Shown here piece by piece: positions 48,346-61,296 of a DNA stretch of 64,000 nt (its first letter is position 1; every line of letters starts with the position of its first letter). The stretch is from assembly GCA_030533445.1 (NCBI GenBank), contig CM060070.1, forward strand, positions 22,076,001-22,140,000, in the 5' to 3' direction. The notes beneath the pieces are model-generated. The model worked only from the letters and a program-made list of their open reading frames with translations, was not told where the DNA came from and ran no database searches. This DNA is from Cyprinodon diabolis (Eukaryota; Chordata; Actinopteri; Cyprinodontiformes; Cyprinodontidae). The position numbers were made by a program, and so were the translations under genes.

Positions 48346-49789
48346 ATCTCACCATATTTTTGAAAACAAGATTCAACCGTAAAAAATCTCATGCAATAAA
48401 GCCAGAATCAAACCCACAACCTTCCAAACCCAGGACTAACACTTCACTCTACTTCGTTGGTAGTTCCCCAGAAGCCTACTTGTTCCATCTAACATCTTTT
48501 TTATACTGTTTTAGGAAACATTAAAGGAACAGCAGGATCCAGTTTAATCTGGATTACAGTGTCCATTGAAGAAACGTCAGGATAAGATTTAATTTAGATG
48601 AAATATGGATAATTTAACATTCAACTTCTGAAGCGTCTTGACTACCAATATGTGTACAGTGTGGAATTGATTTGAAACAGTGTGAAGTACAAGGTATAGC
48701 TACATTCCAATTATGCTTAAACATTATTTTATTGATGCCACTAATTAACATGGGAAATTCTTGGCTGTAAATGCAGGAGAAATGACATTTTGAAGTATTT
48801 TATGAAGTTGATCCATTCAGTGCATTGCTTTAGAGGTAGTTGCAAGCACTGTTAGACTCTTGTGATGAAAAATAACTCTTGATTATTATTGAAAGTGATA
48901 GGGAATGTGATTTATTAAATCAGTGAGCCAATACTTCATACTTATTTTCCTCTTTTATGACTCTACATGAGTAGATTCTTTTTCATCATAAAGTATTGAT
49001 TGTGTGGCTTGAATATAAAACAATAAGGGAGGAAGGGTGTGTTAGCAGGAAAGAGGGCATTAAGTGACTTTTTTCATTTTTCAGTGGAAAAAGGAAGGTG
49101 TTTTGATTTACTGAATGTGTAACAGAAAAACATTTAAATTATGCACTGAGTATATCATGTCCTTTATTTTTATTTTGGACCGTGTGAGGACATTTATACA
49201 CTATTTGTGGGGGGAAAAAACACAGAATTATAGCACTTTTATAATGAGACAAGATTTGCGTCTGACTTAAAATTCTGTATTCTGTTATCAACTTCAACAC
49301 CTGTCTTAAATTAAAAGACAGAATCATCGAGGAGGGAATTTAACTCTACATTTTTCTTATTTTTAACAAATCCTGTATCCAAACTGACACAATCTTTAAA
49401 TGTGGAAGATAAAGTATGGAGTCAGAAAAGGGTCAAAATCTTAGTTGAAACTAAGGAAATGAAAGAAATAGAAAAAAATATAAATTAATATTGAATGTCA
49501 AATTTTTACTTTATAGTAAAGCAGTTTTAGATTTTCAGATTCGAACCCCTTTTTAGTTTCAAATTCCCCCACAAACTTTCCCAAGACCGCAAACTAAATT
49601 CTACATCTGTTCACTGCACCGGGTGTCTTGAGCAAAACTTTAATAATGCGATGAAGATAAAAACCTTTAAAAAATTTTAAGAATACTGTTCATCAAACAA
49701 ACATAGCATCTGTTTCACTTTCCAGCAAACTTGCTTGACCTAAAACATGCAGATTTTCTATTGTTCATTCTTTAAAAGGAAGTTAAAGG
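48346..49789. other. Intron 2 sequence, nothing recognised
   Basis: AT-rich intronic DNA. No gene, RNA or repeat recognised. Confidence 0.45.
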
Positions 49790-49985
49790 AACTAGATCCA
49801 ATCAAGCAGAAAATCAAAATGCCATTATTATAGTAACCTGGGTTTCCTTAACACCTCAGCAATGCCACAGGCTGATCATATTAATGCCACGCATCATTAA
49901 AACAGTAATCCATGTCAAAAGAGCCCTGACCAAGTACTTAATGCACAATTCTGTACAGCACTTAAACATATGTTTAGGCTGACAT
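49790..49985 (+). pseudogene. Tc1 transposase C-terminal fossil
   Basis: Conceptual reading gives VTWVSLTPQQCHRLI, then LMPRIIKTVIHVK and LTKYL. It parallels ATWAIITPEQCHRLIDSMPR and the AAVIQAKGGPTKY end of the intact Tc1 at 24842. Only the last 50 or so codons survive, with substitutions at many positions and no inverted repeat recognised. Confidence 0.75.
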
Positions 49986-52900
49986 TTCTTTAATAAAAAA
50001 ATACCTGCTTCCAGCTCTTACATAATATTCTATTTTTACCCGCAAGACTATCACAGGAATCTTGTATATAGCAGTGTGTGTGAAAACAATAAATACAAAT
50101 CATACCTTTTCTTGAATTTTGTGATAAAACTAAAAATACTCTTTTTAGTAGGACAAGCCTTAAGCACACAATGTGGAAAACTAATGTGAGAGAATCTTTA
50201 TTAACACACACAAAGCATCTGCATAATGAAGCATGAGTTTTTATAACAGACATGATTGTTGCTAAATTTACTGCATTTACTACATAACTTTAATATCAGG
50301 GGCACCTCTGGCAGAAAACAACATAGATCTGAGTTACAACACACAGGTCAAATTATTTTTCAACGTATCCAAACAAACCTGCCTCAGTTACAGATGGATA
50401 GACAGGTAATGCCAACGCAACGTACTTCAAGCTTTCAAGTAAAATTATGATCAATAGTTGTTTGATAAAAATTTAAAAACCTTGCATGCAAACTACAACA
50501 GATGATTTTGGTTTATACAATGCAATATTAATAAGCAGTCAGATAGACAAAGCAGAACAATATCCTAATGAAAAAAACACTCAAAACCTTATTAGTATGA
50601 TTAATCACTCAGTATTTTCCAAACTCAAATCACACTATTTACATTTTGTGTTGATAAATGTATAAATATGAATTAAATACCTAAAATGATTTAATAATGT
50701 GTGGAAAAGGATGAGAATGCCACTTTCTCCGTTTTTTCCTCAGGACAAGATATTCTTGGATGAGAGGTGCTGTGCATATTTAATGCATTATCACATTTTC
50801 AATCTTAATTAAGCTGGAGGGAGGAAAAGAATAGAAACTGAGAGGGAAGCCAGTCATGTGATGTATGGAAAGCCTGCTTGGGTTTGATAGCAATCTCTCA
50901 TTCCTCCGTATCCTGCATCAGATAGAGCTGGGGATAGGCTGTATATAGGTCAGTAAAAGTAGGGATGAGAGTATACGGATGAAGACCAGCAGTACAATAT
51001 GATGAGGACAGGAAAAAAAAGCTTTGTTTTGGGTCAGATAAGTCTTTATTAAAGACTGCAGGGTCAGTATGACTTTATCTTGATCAGACATGTATCTAAA
51101 CAACGTCAAAAATTAATAAAATGAAAACATGGTATTTTTTTATTATGTAGGAGAATTATGTGTGCACAGCCATATCCAAACTTAGGAGCTGTGAAGAGCA
51201 TGTCAACCAACAAAGTGTTACGTGATGCTGCACGGTAAAATGCTGCACATGGGCCATATTTGACTAAGCTGTAATGCCGATGCAATTTGAATTCTCTATT
51301 CAAAGGAATCTGTTGCTGTGACATAAGGTCTCAGTGGGGATAAATGTCACGCGGAGACAAAATTATTCTTAGACATGCCAGAGAGGCAACAGTCAATTCC
51401 TCTAATTCAGCAGCAGGTAATTCAGGTGTTGGAAAGGGTGATGCTAACGAGGATTCCTGTTGTGTAAGATCGCTGGAACCGAGAAGCCCCATGGGATGTG
51501 ATTATAGTAGGAAAAACACAGTCTCTCATATCTCCATGTAAAGCTCATTTTCCCATTTAAAGTTCTTAGTAATATGAGGCAGGGGAACAAAAGATGTTCA
51601 AAACATGTAGAAGGAGTTTGTATAAAAATCATACATAAGGTTTTGTGAAGTCTTGGACTTTTTATATTGATTTCAAGATATTATCAGTGATTGTCTAAAT
51701 GCAAAACAATGAAGTAAAACATTAATTACATTGCAACAGATATAGCCCAGAAAACTGCATGTATGTATGTTTAAAAATGCATGTAAGCGATTCTGACACG
51801 TTAATTAATAGTGGGAGGGAGTTTCAAGTGGGGTTACACAGAGTTCAACACAGTTTGGTTATAATAATGATACTTGTAAAGTTTCAAGTGTCGCAGTGTT
51901 TTTTTTTCACAGTAAACACTATAGCCATGTACAGCCTGTCAGTCATGTGACTCCCACTTAGCCCATTAACCCTTATCGCAAAAAAAAAAAATGACTCAAG
52001 CAAATTTCAGAGAATTGCTCTGAATTTTACCATTTCTATCAAGACTTTCTGATGCAATACTTCAAGATGCCCATTATGTAAAGAAGATGCTTTTAATTTA
52101 ATAAACTGAATGTGTAAAAAGAAAATAATAATAGTAAAAGGAAAATAATAATAATAAATAAATATGTCTGAAGGATGTTAATCAAATGTAATGAATTTTA
52201 TATAGACACCAAAAATGATTAAATATATGTTTTGAATATATGACACAAAAGTAGCATTTAGAAATAAAGTAGACAATCATATTTAATGCAGAATTTGTGT
52301 ACAAAACAGTTCTTAAATACTTTGTTTTTTTTATTTATTTATCTGGATTGTGAGATTAAACATTTAATTTAGCTGTTTTTTTGTGATTATCTCTACTGAA
52401 TCTTGTGTCTTTTTAAAATGTTCATTATCAAATCATCAATTTTTCAGTCGTAGATAATTCATTATATGTTGATAGTGCATACTATTAAATAATTGTGCAA
52501 ACAGTTAAAGAAGTACTTACTTGTTGACTAATCTTTAACAGCATCAGATCAGCATAATCGCTCAGAGGATCAGAGAGTAAAAGATCCCTCCACCCATCTG
52601 AAATAGGTTCAGGCCTTGGCAATTTTTTATGTATACACTAATCTCTACTTCCCATTTTCCAAGATATTTCTCACAGTGCACAATCTAGTGAAGCAAAAAG
52701 TGAGAATAAAATCCAATGGTGTGAAATCCTTTTGCCCACAGCAACATTTATTGGATTGTAGTATTAATAGACAGTGTATGCTTGGACCGAAAAACCCAAA
52801 TTAAAGTACCAGCTCATACTTTTTTCCCCCTATTATTCCAGATGATAAGAAGACGATGCTCCCAGAAGCTTTTGCAACATGACAGAGCTGCTCCCTGTGT

Positions 52901-53394
52901 TACATCACATATATAAAATAATCCTTGTGTTCTCCATGAGTGGGCTTAAGCATGTTCACGCAAGTGCCACACGGTGACAGGTAATGTTTCACAAACATAA
53001 GCAGATCTTGACAAAAGCAAATAAGCAAAGGTTTCTTTAAGCACAGCTCTATGGATATGGATAACAGCACAAATAAGGGGAATTGCAACATTTATAAATT
53101 AGAGTGACTGTAAGTGAAATGAAGAACATTTTTTACCACCTCAAGTGCTGTCAGAAAGCTGACCATAGGCATCTATCACTTGGAGTATGCAAGATGTACG
53201 GTATCTCACATGCTTCCTGTTTGCAGATTTCACTCCAATATGTGGCTCTGGATTATATTATACCTAACAAATTAGATGCACAAGAAAAATATATAACACA
53301 ATATATCTTAAAAGTAGAATCAAATGCAAATAAGATAAATCATCATTTGACTTTGATAATTCTAAACATTTGACAAATAGAGCTTGATGTAACT
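49986..53394. other. Intron 2 sequence, nothing recognised
   Basis: AT-rich intronic DNA. The many 60- to 90-codon ORFs (for example 49990..50253, 51106..51324, 53104..53373) show no domain or splice context. Confidence 0.5.
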
Positions 53395-53398
53395 TTAA

Positions 53399-53576
53399 AG
53401 CTACATTGTGTAATTTTTAGCAACATCTAACGTCCAGACTGCAGACCGCAGCAACATGAACATCTCCCCCCCACCGCTTCTCCCCCCCAACAGTACGGCG
53501 AGCGTTACGGGACAAAATGTCTTCCACGACGTCTGCATCACCTACCTTCTCAAGTGATGAGCTACACACTGTAGCT
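53399..53576. mobile_element. MITE with TTAA target duplication (178 bp)
   Basis: The ends are AGCTACATTGTGTAA and, inverted, AGCTACAGTGTGTAG. They are flanked by TTAA on both sides (53395..53398 and 53577..53580). A TTAA target points to the piggyBac or Kolobok superfamilies. The GC-rich interior contains CCCCCC tracts and no ORF. Confidence 0.7.
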
Positions 53577-53580
53577 TTAA

Positions 53581-54517
53581 CAGCATGTGACGTAAGGACT
53601 ATTTTTAAGATTCTAAGAGTGCAGATAAACAGATGAGATTAGATGAGGTAAGACACCTTTATTGTCATTGAACCCAGGTTTGACAATAACATAAGCAAGA
53701 AACTCTCCTTAAACTAAAATAAATATGAGTAAAAGAAAAAAAATGAAGAAAAGAAGATACTACTACTTATAATCAAAGAAGTTAGTCTTTTGGTAATAAA
53801 ATAGAACATTTACATCACAGCATTTACAATGTCTAAAAGTCCTTTTACTGAGATGTGAGAGAAAGTATCAAAGTGTCTGGAGTTCCCTGAGTTTGACGGT
53901 AACATGTACTCTCAACCAGTTGACTGCTGGTCAGCTGGCTTAAAAAGGCTTGACTACTATTTTTCTATTGTGTACAAGAAACAGTAAAGTAGTAGCTAGT
54001 ATGAGCTTCTTTACCCATAACCCTGTAAATATAAGAATGGCAAAAATAAGTGTATTATGTGTATTAAGCAACACCCCCCTTACATGGCAACAAAAACTGT
54101 TTAGTTTAATGTATCTTATGATTATAAATCTATGTTGAAATCCAAATGAAACTTTTACCAAAACATTGATGTAACCGTAATATTCAGAATGTTGCATTAT
54201 TTTAGGAGCAGCTGGGTGTACTTTGGTATTTGTTTCAAATGCGAACAAATAAAGCCCAATTGCACCTTTTCTTTAAACAATTAGTTCAGCAGATCCTGGG
54301 ACAGCAAACGAGCGGACCTCATAGTTCTAAGGACCTTCTCATGGGGAAGAAATTGGCGTTATTATAACAACTAAAAAAATATAGTCTCCGACAATCCCAC
54401 TTTTTAGATACAAGATACATTACAAGCTAGATATATACAAGCTATATACAAGATAGTTTACAAGCCAGAAACTTTATTCCATTATTCTGACTTAGTATTT
54501 ATCGGACATTACCCCAC
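53581..54517. other. Intron 2 sequence, one possible repeat
   Basis: GATGAGGTAAGACACCTTTA and TTGTCATTGAACC (53640..53680) resemble the start of a reversed fish LINE tail, but I could not define ends. The two opposed ORFs at 53940..54248 are readings of the same AT-rich DNA. Confidence 0.4.
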
Positions 54518-54525
54518 ATTGTGAC

Positions 54526-55748
54526 CAGTGATGGGACTAACGGCGTTGAAAGTAACGGCGTTACTAACGCCGTTACCTTGTTTTAGTAACGAGTAATCTA
54601 ACTAATTACTTTGACTGTAACTATAACGCAGTTACTATTGCAGACACCCCGTTACTGCGCGTTACTCAGGTCGCACAAGGAACCTTTTTTCATGATAGGA
54701 CTTGTGCGCAGCTGCATGAAGCTGACACCCCACCCACGTCAAAAAACTCTGCAAATAGACTGAATGGTTAGTGCAACGTTAGTGCAGATTTGTGCAGAAA
54801 AAAATATTGTTTGTGCTACTTTTGTTTAAGAGATATTAAAGATTATTTTTTAGGTCATCCAGAGGTGCGCGCCTTGTCATGAGAGAGGGGAGGATGAGAA
54901 TGGCTGATGTACAGTGAGATTCCGTCTGTCAGTTGGGTAGGTGGGTGTTTCTGCTGGCGGGTGTTAACGTACAGCACACACAGAGAGATGGAGAGTGAGG
55001 ATGACTCCAGCAGCAAAACAGCGTTTTCCACATGGAAATACCGGTGTTACGCCGAGCTGCGTTTCCCCATCACATACGGTTTCCTCTGCATCTCCGCACA
55101 GCGCAGGCGGCACGAGTCACCGCGCAAGCGACAGGAAACGCGCATGCTCGCTAAAGGCGCGCAACAGTCGCCCTGTGCTCGCGCCACAGGGGAACTATGG
55201 AGAGCGTGAACGATCAGATGAAAGGGAGAAATCTGGATGGATGGATGGATGGATGGATGGATGGATACTCTGCCTTTTCAACCTACTGTATTTTTTATTT
55301 TAAACATTATTTGATGGCCTTTGTGGCAGGGATGGAGATCCATATTTTATCTCACATGCAGAGTATACATCTTGATAGATAGATGGATAGATAGATGTTG
55401 CAGTATCTATAACAACCCAAACACACAGGATTTCAGAATTAGACATCCCCAGTTATTAATTTCACCAGATGTCATTTACGTTGAGTTGCAATAAATGCTA
55501 AACTCTCTGCAGGTTCTTGTCTTTGTCGTCCGCTCTATTCAGCTGGCTTTGGAAACACGGCGAGAAGGTGGGGGCTGGGTGGTGAGAGTTACGGGGGTGA
55601 GAAACGCAAAAGTAACGCAATAGTTACTTTTACTAGTAACTAGTTACTTTTATTGTGGAGTAACTCAGTTAGTAACTCAGTTACTTTTTGGGAGAAGTAA
55701 CTAGTAACTATAACTAATTATTTTTTCAAATTAACGTGCCCAACACTG
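54526..55748 (+). mobile_element. hAT element (1223 bp) with N-terminal transposase remnant
   Basis: It begins CAGTGATGGGACTAACGGCG and ends AACGTGCCCAACACTG. It has a perfect 8-bp target duplication, ATTGTGAC (54518..54525 and 55749..55756). Both ends are packed with AGTAACT/GTTACTTT subterminal repeats. The ORF at 54988..55209 starts MESEDDSSSKTAFSTWKYRC, like the start of a hAT BED-domain transposase, and then loses the family pattern. A GGAT microsatellite and a GATA run have expanded inside (55235..55266, 55375..55396). Non-autonomous. Confidence 0.9.
55235..55266. repeat. (GGAT)8 microsatellite
   Basis: Eight perfect GGAT units inside the hAT element. Confidence 0.95.
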
Positions 55749-55756
55749 ATTGTGAC

Positions 55757-56169
55757 ACACTGTTCCACATGTTCCAGCACTCTCCCAGTCTTGGTCAGAT
55801 GTTTTCCATACTCTGTCCAGGTTCCTCGTAGTTGAAGTAACACCTAGCCATCTCAGGGCTCTTTATGGCACCAGTGGCAATAAGTTGCCTTTACCAGCCT
55901 CTCAAAGGCGGGTGTTTCTGTTTTGTTCTCTATCAGTGAGGTAGCTGATTCTAATCAGATGGAGGGTTCTTGCTCCTCCAACTAACAAGCAATGTCTTTA
56001 TGTCTTGCTTAAAACCTGGAAAAATAAGATGATATCTTCAGCACTCTACTAGGAAAAAGAACGTGGGGAGCGTAATTTAAAAGTCTGTGCAGTTGTTAAG
56101 ACTAAAAATAAAAGAGTTTAAAAACAAGCTTTGCAATATAAGAAGATGTATCAAAACTAATGTATCATT
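55757..56169. other. Intron 2 sequence, nothing recognised
   Basis: Short intronic interval between a hAT and a solo LTR. No gene or repeat recognised. Confidence 0.4.
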
Positions 56170-56174
56170 GGGAG

Positions 56175-56848
56175 TGTTGGGATCTGGAGATGTACCACCT
56201 TCCACCAGCACACCTGAGACGCATCTACTCATCATGAGACCTGCCCTTCATAAGCAGCTGCCAGACCTTTCTTCGACGCCGCAGTGTTGACCTTAGTTTG
56301 GTCAGCAACCTGAGCCTCTGATACCTGAAGAATCTAAGTTGTCTCTAAGTGAGAAAACTGGTTCTAACCTTCCTCTGTCTTTGCTCACAGGAAACCTGTC
56401 TCAAGCCTGAAGCTCTGGGTGAGCTTAACCTGCCTTCCAGCCCTGGTGAGCCAAACCTGAAGAATCCTATTTTGGATTTCCCCTGCTGCTCTCTGTGAAG
56501 AGCTGGAAACTCTGATCAAGGTCTGCCATTCAAAGTCAGAAGCTAGACGCTGCAGCTGCTTGAGCACTCTGCTGAACCAACAGTCTCAGGACCCAACGGT
56601 TCTCTCTCTCACAAGAGAAGCCTGGACCCCGTCAAGGTAGAATCAGAATTATCTAAAGGACTCTTTAATCATCTGCCTGCCCAGCTAATCAAACTATCAT
56701 CTCTGCAGACTTCAGTGAACCCAACCCCGGACCTGTTCCAGATCCAGTTCATGTCTTTTTGTCAAAAATCTTTAATAAACTCTGTTAAACTTTTACCCAG
56801 CCTCCTTTGTGTTCTGCATGTGGGTTTGATATTAAACCGATCATGACA
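56175..56848. mobile_element. Solo LTR (674 bp)
   Basis: Starts TGTTGGGATCTGGAGATG and ends CCGATCATGACA. It has a perfect 5-bp duplication, GGGAG (56170..56174 and 56849..56853). An AATAAA signal is at 56773..56778. No retroelement coding sequence is left. The ORFs on both strands have no domain. Confidence 0.8.
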
Positions 56849-56853
56849 GGGAG

Positions 56854-57829
56854 AAAGAAAAGCAAAACTCTTATCTGAGTATTACATACAAGCATCACAA
56901 GCTGAAATGAACCTTTGTGAACATCAGCTGGCATTTGCAAGGCTAACCTTCTGGCAGATCCTAGACACTGGGTCACAACAATCAGGAGCGCAGCCATTGC
57001 AAAACATAATATGCAGCTGACAGCTGGCACATTAGTTTGAGTTTGATTGGGACCATATGGGCAGCGGTGAGTAGCTGACATGACCTGGTAGGATTAGAAT
57101 TACAGAGCGTTCTTCAGAAAGATAACGCTTCCAAATACATGATGGTCCTGTAGTGACCATTACTGCCTGCCAAACAGCTTAATCAGGTTTTATCACAACA
57201 TTTGGAGGCATGGAGCATCTGTAAGGTCTGAGAGCAGCAAAGCTAAATGGCAAGATGGACTAGACATCAGCACCTTGTGTTAAAAAGGATTTAAAAGGTT
57301 TGTAAGAGCTGGAGCAGAATACTTCACAGTAGAAGACGTTTAAAGTGAATGTGCGACAATATTCTTTAGATACTAAAGGCGAAGAATTTATCAATAACAC
57401 CTCTCAGACTGAGACTTACATGGTTTTGTTTAGTTTAGAACTGAACAAAGCAATGCTATGTTGCAGGGTTGTCAAAACAATCACTATAGTAAATATGTTC
57501 CAATACAAGAAAATAATTCATATTGAGAGCCATTTGTGTAAAAAAAAAAACTGTATTATGTTGTTATTCTGAGACAGAGCACACATTTGAATCATGTGCA
57601 TTTCTTCATTTGTGCTATTTCAGATATTTCTATCTGTTATAGATCCAGAGTTGTCTTCTTTCTTCCTGGAGTAATTTTTAGTCATTTTGTGTGTTTGCTC
57701 TGTTAATATCAATGGCCCTTCTATAAGTAAAAATATAAAAACCATGTGAAATGTTTAGTCACTGTGTGGTGACAATACATAGCCATAGTTAAGTACAACC
57801 GGTCAACAGTAATAAAAAATATTTCTGAT
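56854..57829. other. Intron 2 sequence, nothing recognised
   Basis: Intronic DNA. ORFs at 56785..57081 and 57345..57572 have no domain. Confidence 0.45.
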
Positions 57830-57975
57830 CAGACCCATCCATCCATCTTCTCTTGCTTATCCTATCAGGGTCATGGTGGGGTTGGTGCCTTTCTTGTGCC
57901 TGTCCGTGGGCAAAAGGTGGGGTACACCCTGGACAGGTTGCCAGTCTGTGCAGGTTGAAACAGACCCTTTTACGC
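57830..57975 (-). repeat. SINE-family fragment
   Basis: Contains CTTATCCTATCAGGGTCATG, then GGTGGGGTACACCCTGGACA and GGTTGCCAGTCTGTG. These blocks belong to the same teleost SINE body as 31740..31990. It is truncated at both ends. Confidence 0.6.
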
Positions 57976-60411
57976 ATACCATAAATCCTATAATATTGGC
58001 CTGTGTTCCATTAGCGGCCGGGTCTCGCTGTCGACGGAGGTAAATAATGGCCGGACTCGTATTCAGGCTATACTTAGAACCAACGATGTTCCTGGGCAGT
58101 TCTCAACAACATGTGATAGTAACATACAAGTACCACAGGGGGGCAATGTTTGCTAACAAATCCAAGCCATTAGCATGGGAAGTCCCATCCTTACACAGAG
58201 ATCGTAGTGGCCTTACACAATCGTTCTGATCTGAAAGACAAATATGATTACCGGTAGGTCTGGTGGTAACCAGGCAGCGTTAAAATGACAGAATTTCGTT
58301 GGCCTTCGTTGTTTTGAAATTCCCTTGAAATATATGATACTGGTAGCCTACTTCCACTTAGCCTGCCTCAAATAAAATTTTGCTGTGATGGCAGAACAGT
58401 TTCCATTAATTTTTTTAAACTTTGTTTCGCAAGTCCGTTTGGCCAAGATTCCATTCTGTTTTTTTTTTTGTTTCTTTGTTTTTTTTTTTTTTTCGTGATG
58501 TCTTGCAGAAAAATTGCAGCTACTGGAAGATGTCTGAATAATGCTCTCTATACCATTATGGTAACTGTACTTTGTTAATAAATTAACCTAGTATTTTATA
58601 GGTTCAAAGAGACACAAAATCTTGTTTTTATTCATTCCACTGGTAGTCTGTTTTGATCAAATAGAAATAGAGGCCTGGCTCTAATTCTGGCCTCCTTCCA
58701 ATCATGGCCTGGACCAAGATGTACCTGAGTGAAATAAAGGCCCCGTTCTATATTAGAGGATTCACAGTATTCAATCAATTGTTTTGTTTGTCACTAAAAA
58801 TCTGAAATTAAACCTTTTCTAGTTAGACGGTACTGAGTTTCCTTATTTAAAGCTAAAATGTAAAAGTGCTGTTGAAATATGGGATAATCAAAAGGATGTT
58901 TTATTCTTAGTCCATAGTCACAGGATTCCATAAATTAAGCATTTCAAATGTCCTATTTTTCTATAGCAAACTGTCTAGATGTCTCTAGACTCTTCACATC
59001 ACTTGTGAAAAGGCTTCAGTTAATGATAGTTTCTGTTTCAAGTGTTAAGGTGATTATCATTGATGATGTGTGTGTTTATTACACCCCAATATTACCTGCA
59101 TGTTGTGTTTCAGAACTAATGTTCTCCCTAGTAGTTTATCTAATTACGATAGTTCCTCTGTCCAGATATATACAGTTATAATCTTCATTCTGTAAGAGGC
59201 AAAGAGTTGGGAATGGCATAAGAGCAGTGTCCTTCAGCTAAAAACAAAGGGTAATATGTTGATAAGGCTGGAGCCATGGATGTCTCCTAGTCTGCTAACG
59301 TTTATGATGTATTGATGTTATGATGTGGCAGACTGGAGATGTATAAAATGCTTCTCTAACTGTTTATCGGGGCCCACTTCATAAGCTGTCAGCCAAGTTG
59401 GTAAGCGCTGCCTTCTGTAACCCTAAGCAACTTCTCTGATCTGAGTAAGATTACAATTTCTATCAAAATCTGTTGTCTCCCAGTTATTTAATGCGTATAT
59501 ATTATGAAGTGTTATTTAAAGAGTTTTTCCCGAGTGATCTCTTTTCAGGGAAAAAAGCTGTAGAGAGAGCTTCAAGGTGTAAATACAGAGCTTTCCTTTA
59601 ACAAATGGTGTTTCCGCCCAGACCTGAATAAGTTGTATCACTCCAGCAAAGCCACCGGTGGACCAAGCACACAGAGGAGGGGGAGATTCCCTTTTAAATC
59701 TCTTGAATACTTTTTAAGGATTTTTTTCCTGGGTTCGGCGAGCTTTGGGTTCTCAGACCGCCAGAAAGAATGCAGCAAAATATTGTGGGGTTTTTTTAGC
59801 ACTAAATCTACTGGGGTACAATTCGAATTTAGATGTTGTCACACCTTGGGCATAAAATACCCAAACATTAAGCTCTCGGGTACTTAGATTGTTTTAGATT
59901 CAACTTTCTACTGTGACAATTTGATTCTGTAGTTCAAACAAACAAAGTCTTTCAGTCTTTCACTAGATCAAATAATATCACAGATTAATTAGATCAGTTT
60001 GATGAATTTAAATTTCCTGGGAATCAATAGGGCTGTACTGGGAACACAGGTCACCTGGTATTGATAAAAGGACAGTAAAACACACCAATGGAAACAGCAT
60101 TTCTTGTGACAGTGAATGCACACTGACTTTTTTAGTATTTATGTTTGATCAATTTAGATTTATAGCACCCCAGTCCTGTTATCCTATAAGAGGCTGCTTG
60201 TTCTATTTTACCAATTGAACAATGTATAACTTTCAATAACACGTAGAAATCCACGCAAAAAAAAATAAAAAATAGAAGCAAAACATGAATATTGATGATC
60301 TAATGTTTATTTGCCAGAATATGTGACTGAATTATATTTTTAAGAAACATTCAAATGTGCTCTTAAAGGTGCTCTTCACATCTTATGCCCTGATTTTTAA
60401 AGCTCTATACC

Positions 60412-60414
<3 letters not shown>
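57976..60414. other. Intron 2 sequence, mostly unrecognised
   Basis: Poly-T tracts lie at 58459..58495. At 58670..58765, AGGCCTGGCTCTAATTCTGG and GTGAAATAAAGGCCCCGTTC look like the end of a dispersed fish transposon, but no matching start was defined. No gene or RNA seen. Confidence 0.4.

Positions 60415-60445
<31 letters not shown>
60415..60445. repeat. (TC)n microsatellite
   Basis: About 15 perfect TC units. Confidence 0.95.
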
Positions 60446-60446
<1 letters not shown>

Positions 60447-61236
60447 AAGTTTTGCTCCACTTGGGAGTGTGGATCAGCATGTCGCAGCCGTATACAGTGA
60501 AATTACAATAATAATTGAGGTATTAGAGGGCTCCCAGACCAAAAAATACTCAATTACTATTTAGTGAGAATAAAGATAACCCAGATGAATGAGAAAATCA
60601 CACAAGTGTGAACTTTTTTTACTGTTTCCAAGATGAGGTAATGCAACCATAAACTGATGTCAAATGATAGTAACAACCTAGATTACCCTTACCCTTAAGG
60701 CTCACCATCCCTCTATCTACCCTAAGCGTATTTGTTTGGCTAAGAGCCCTGACCCAAAGCCCACAGGGACCCCCAATCAAATCCCTGTTAAGCCTGGTAG
60801 TGGCAGGTTAAATGCTATTGGCTTTGGCACATACTCGCTTGCCCACTTTTGGTCTGATGTTTCAACAGAGGCCACTATAGCAAAAAAGTCAGAGCGGCGC
60901 TCCAAAGAGCCAACGGGTGAAATTAGAGCTCTGCTTTAGCTTCTCAGGCACTGGTACACCACCAGACCACAACAAGAAACACAGAGAAATATTCTCTGCT
61001 TGACTAACTTTTGCTAGAATGCAGAACATGTTTGCAAATGGCTTTTTTTTTCCTCTTTCCTAAATTCTCCATCAAAATTCTACAATTTGGATGATTAAAT
61101 CAAAACTTGCTTAAATCTAACAGACTTTTACATAACTATATAATGCTCATAAAGCAAACATCTGAGATGGTTGCTCAAAAAAGAAAAACCTCTATTGCAT
61201 CAGCTTGGCCAAAAGAAAAAAAAAATACTTTTGCCA
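60446..61236. other. Intron 2 sequence, nothing recognised
   Basis: Intronic DNA. The ORF at 60736..60939 has no domain. Confidence 0.45.
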
Positions 61237-61296
61237 GGATGGATGGATGGATGGATGGATGGATGGATGGATGGATGGATGGATGGATGGATGGAT
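61237..61296. repeat. (GGAT)15 microsatellite
   Basis: Fifteen perfect GGAT units in 60 bp, likely polymorphic. Confidence 0.95.
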
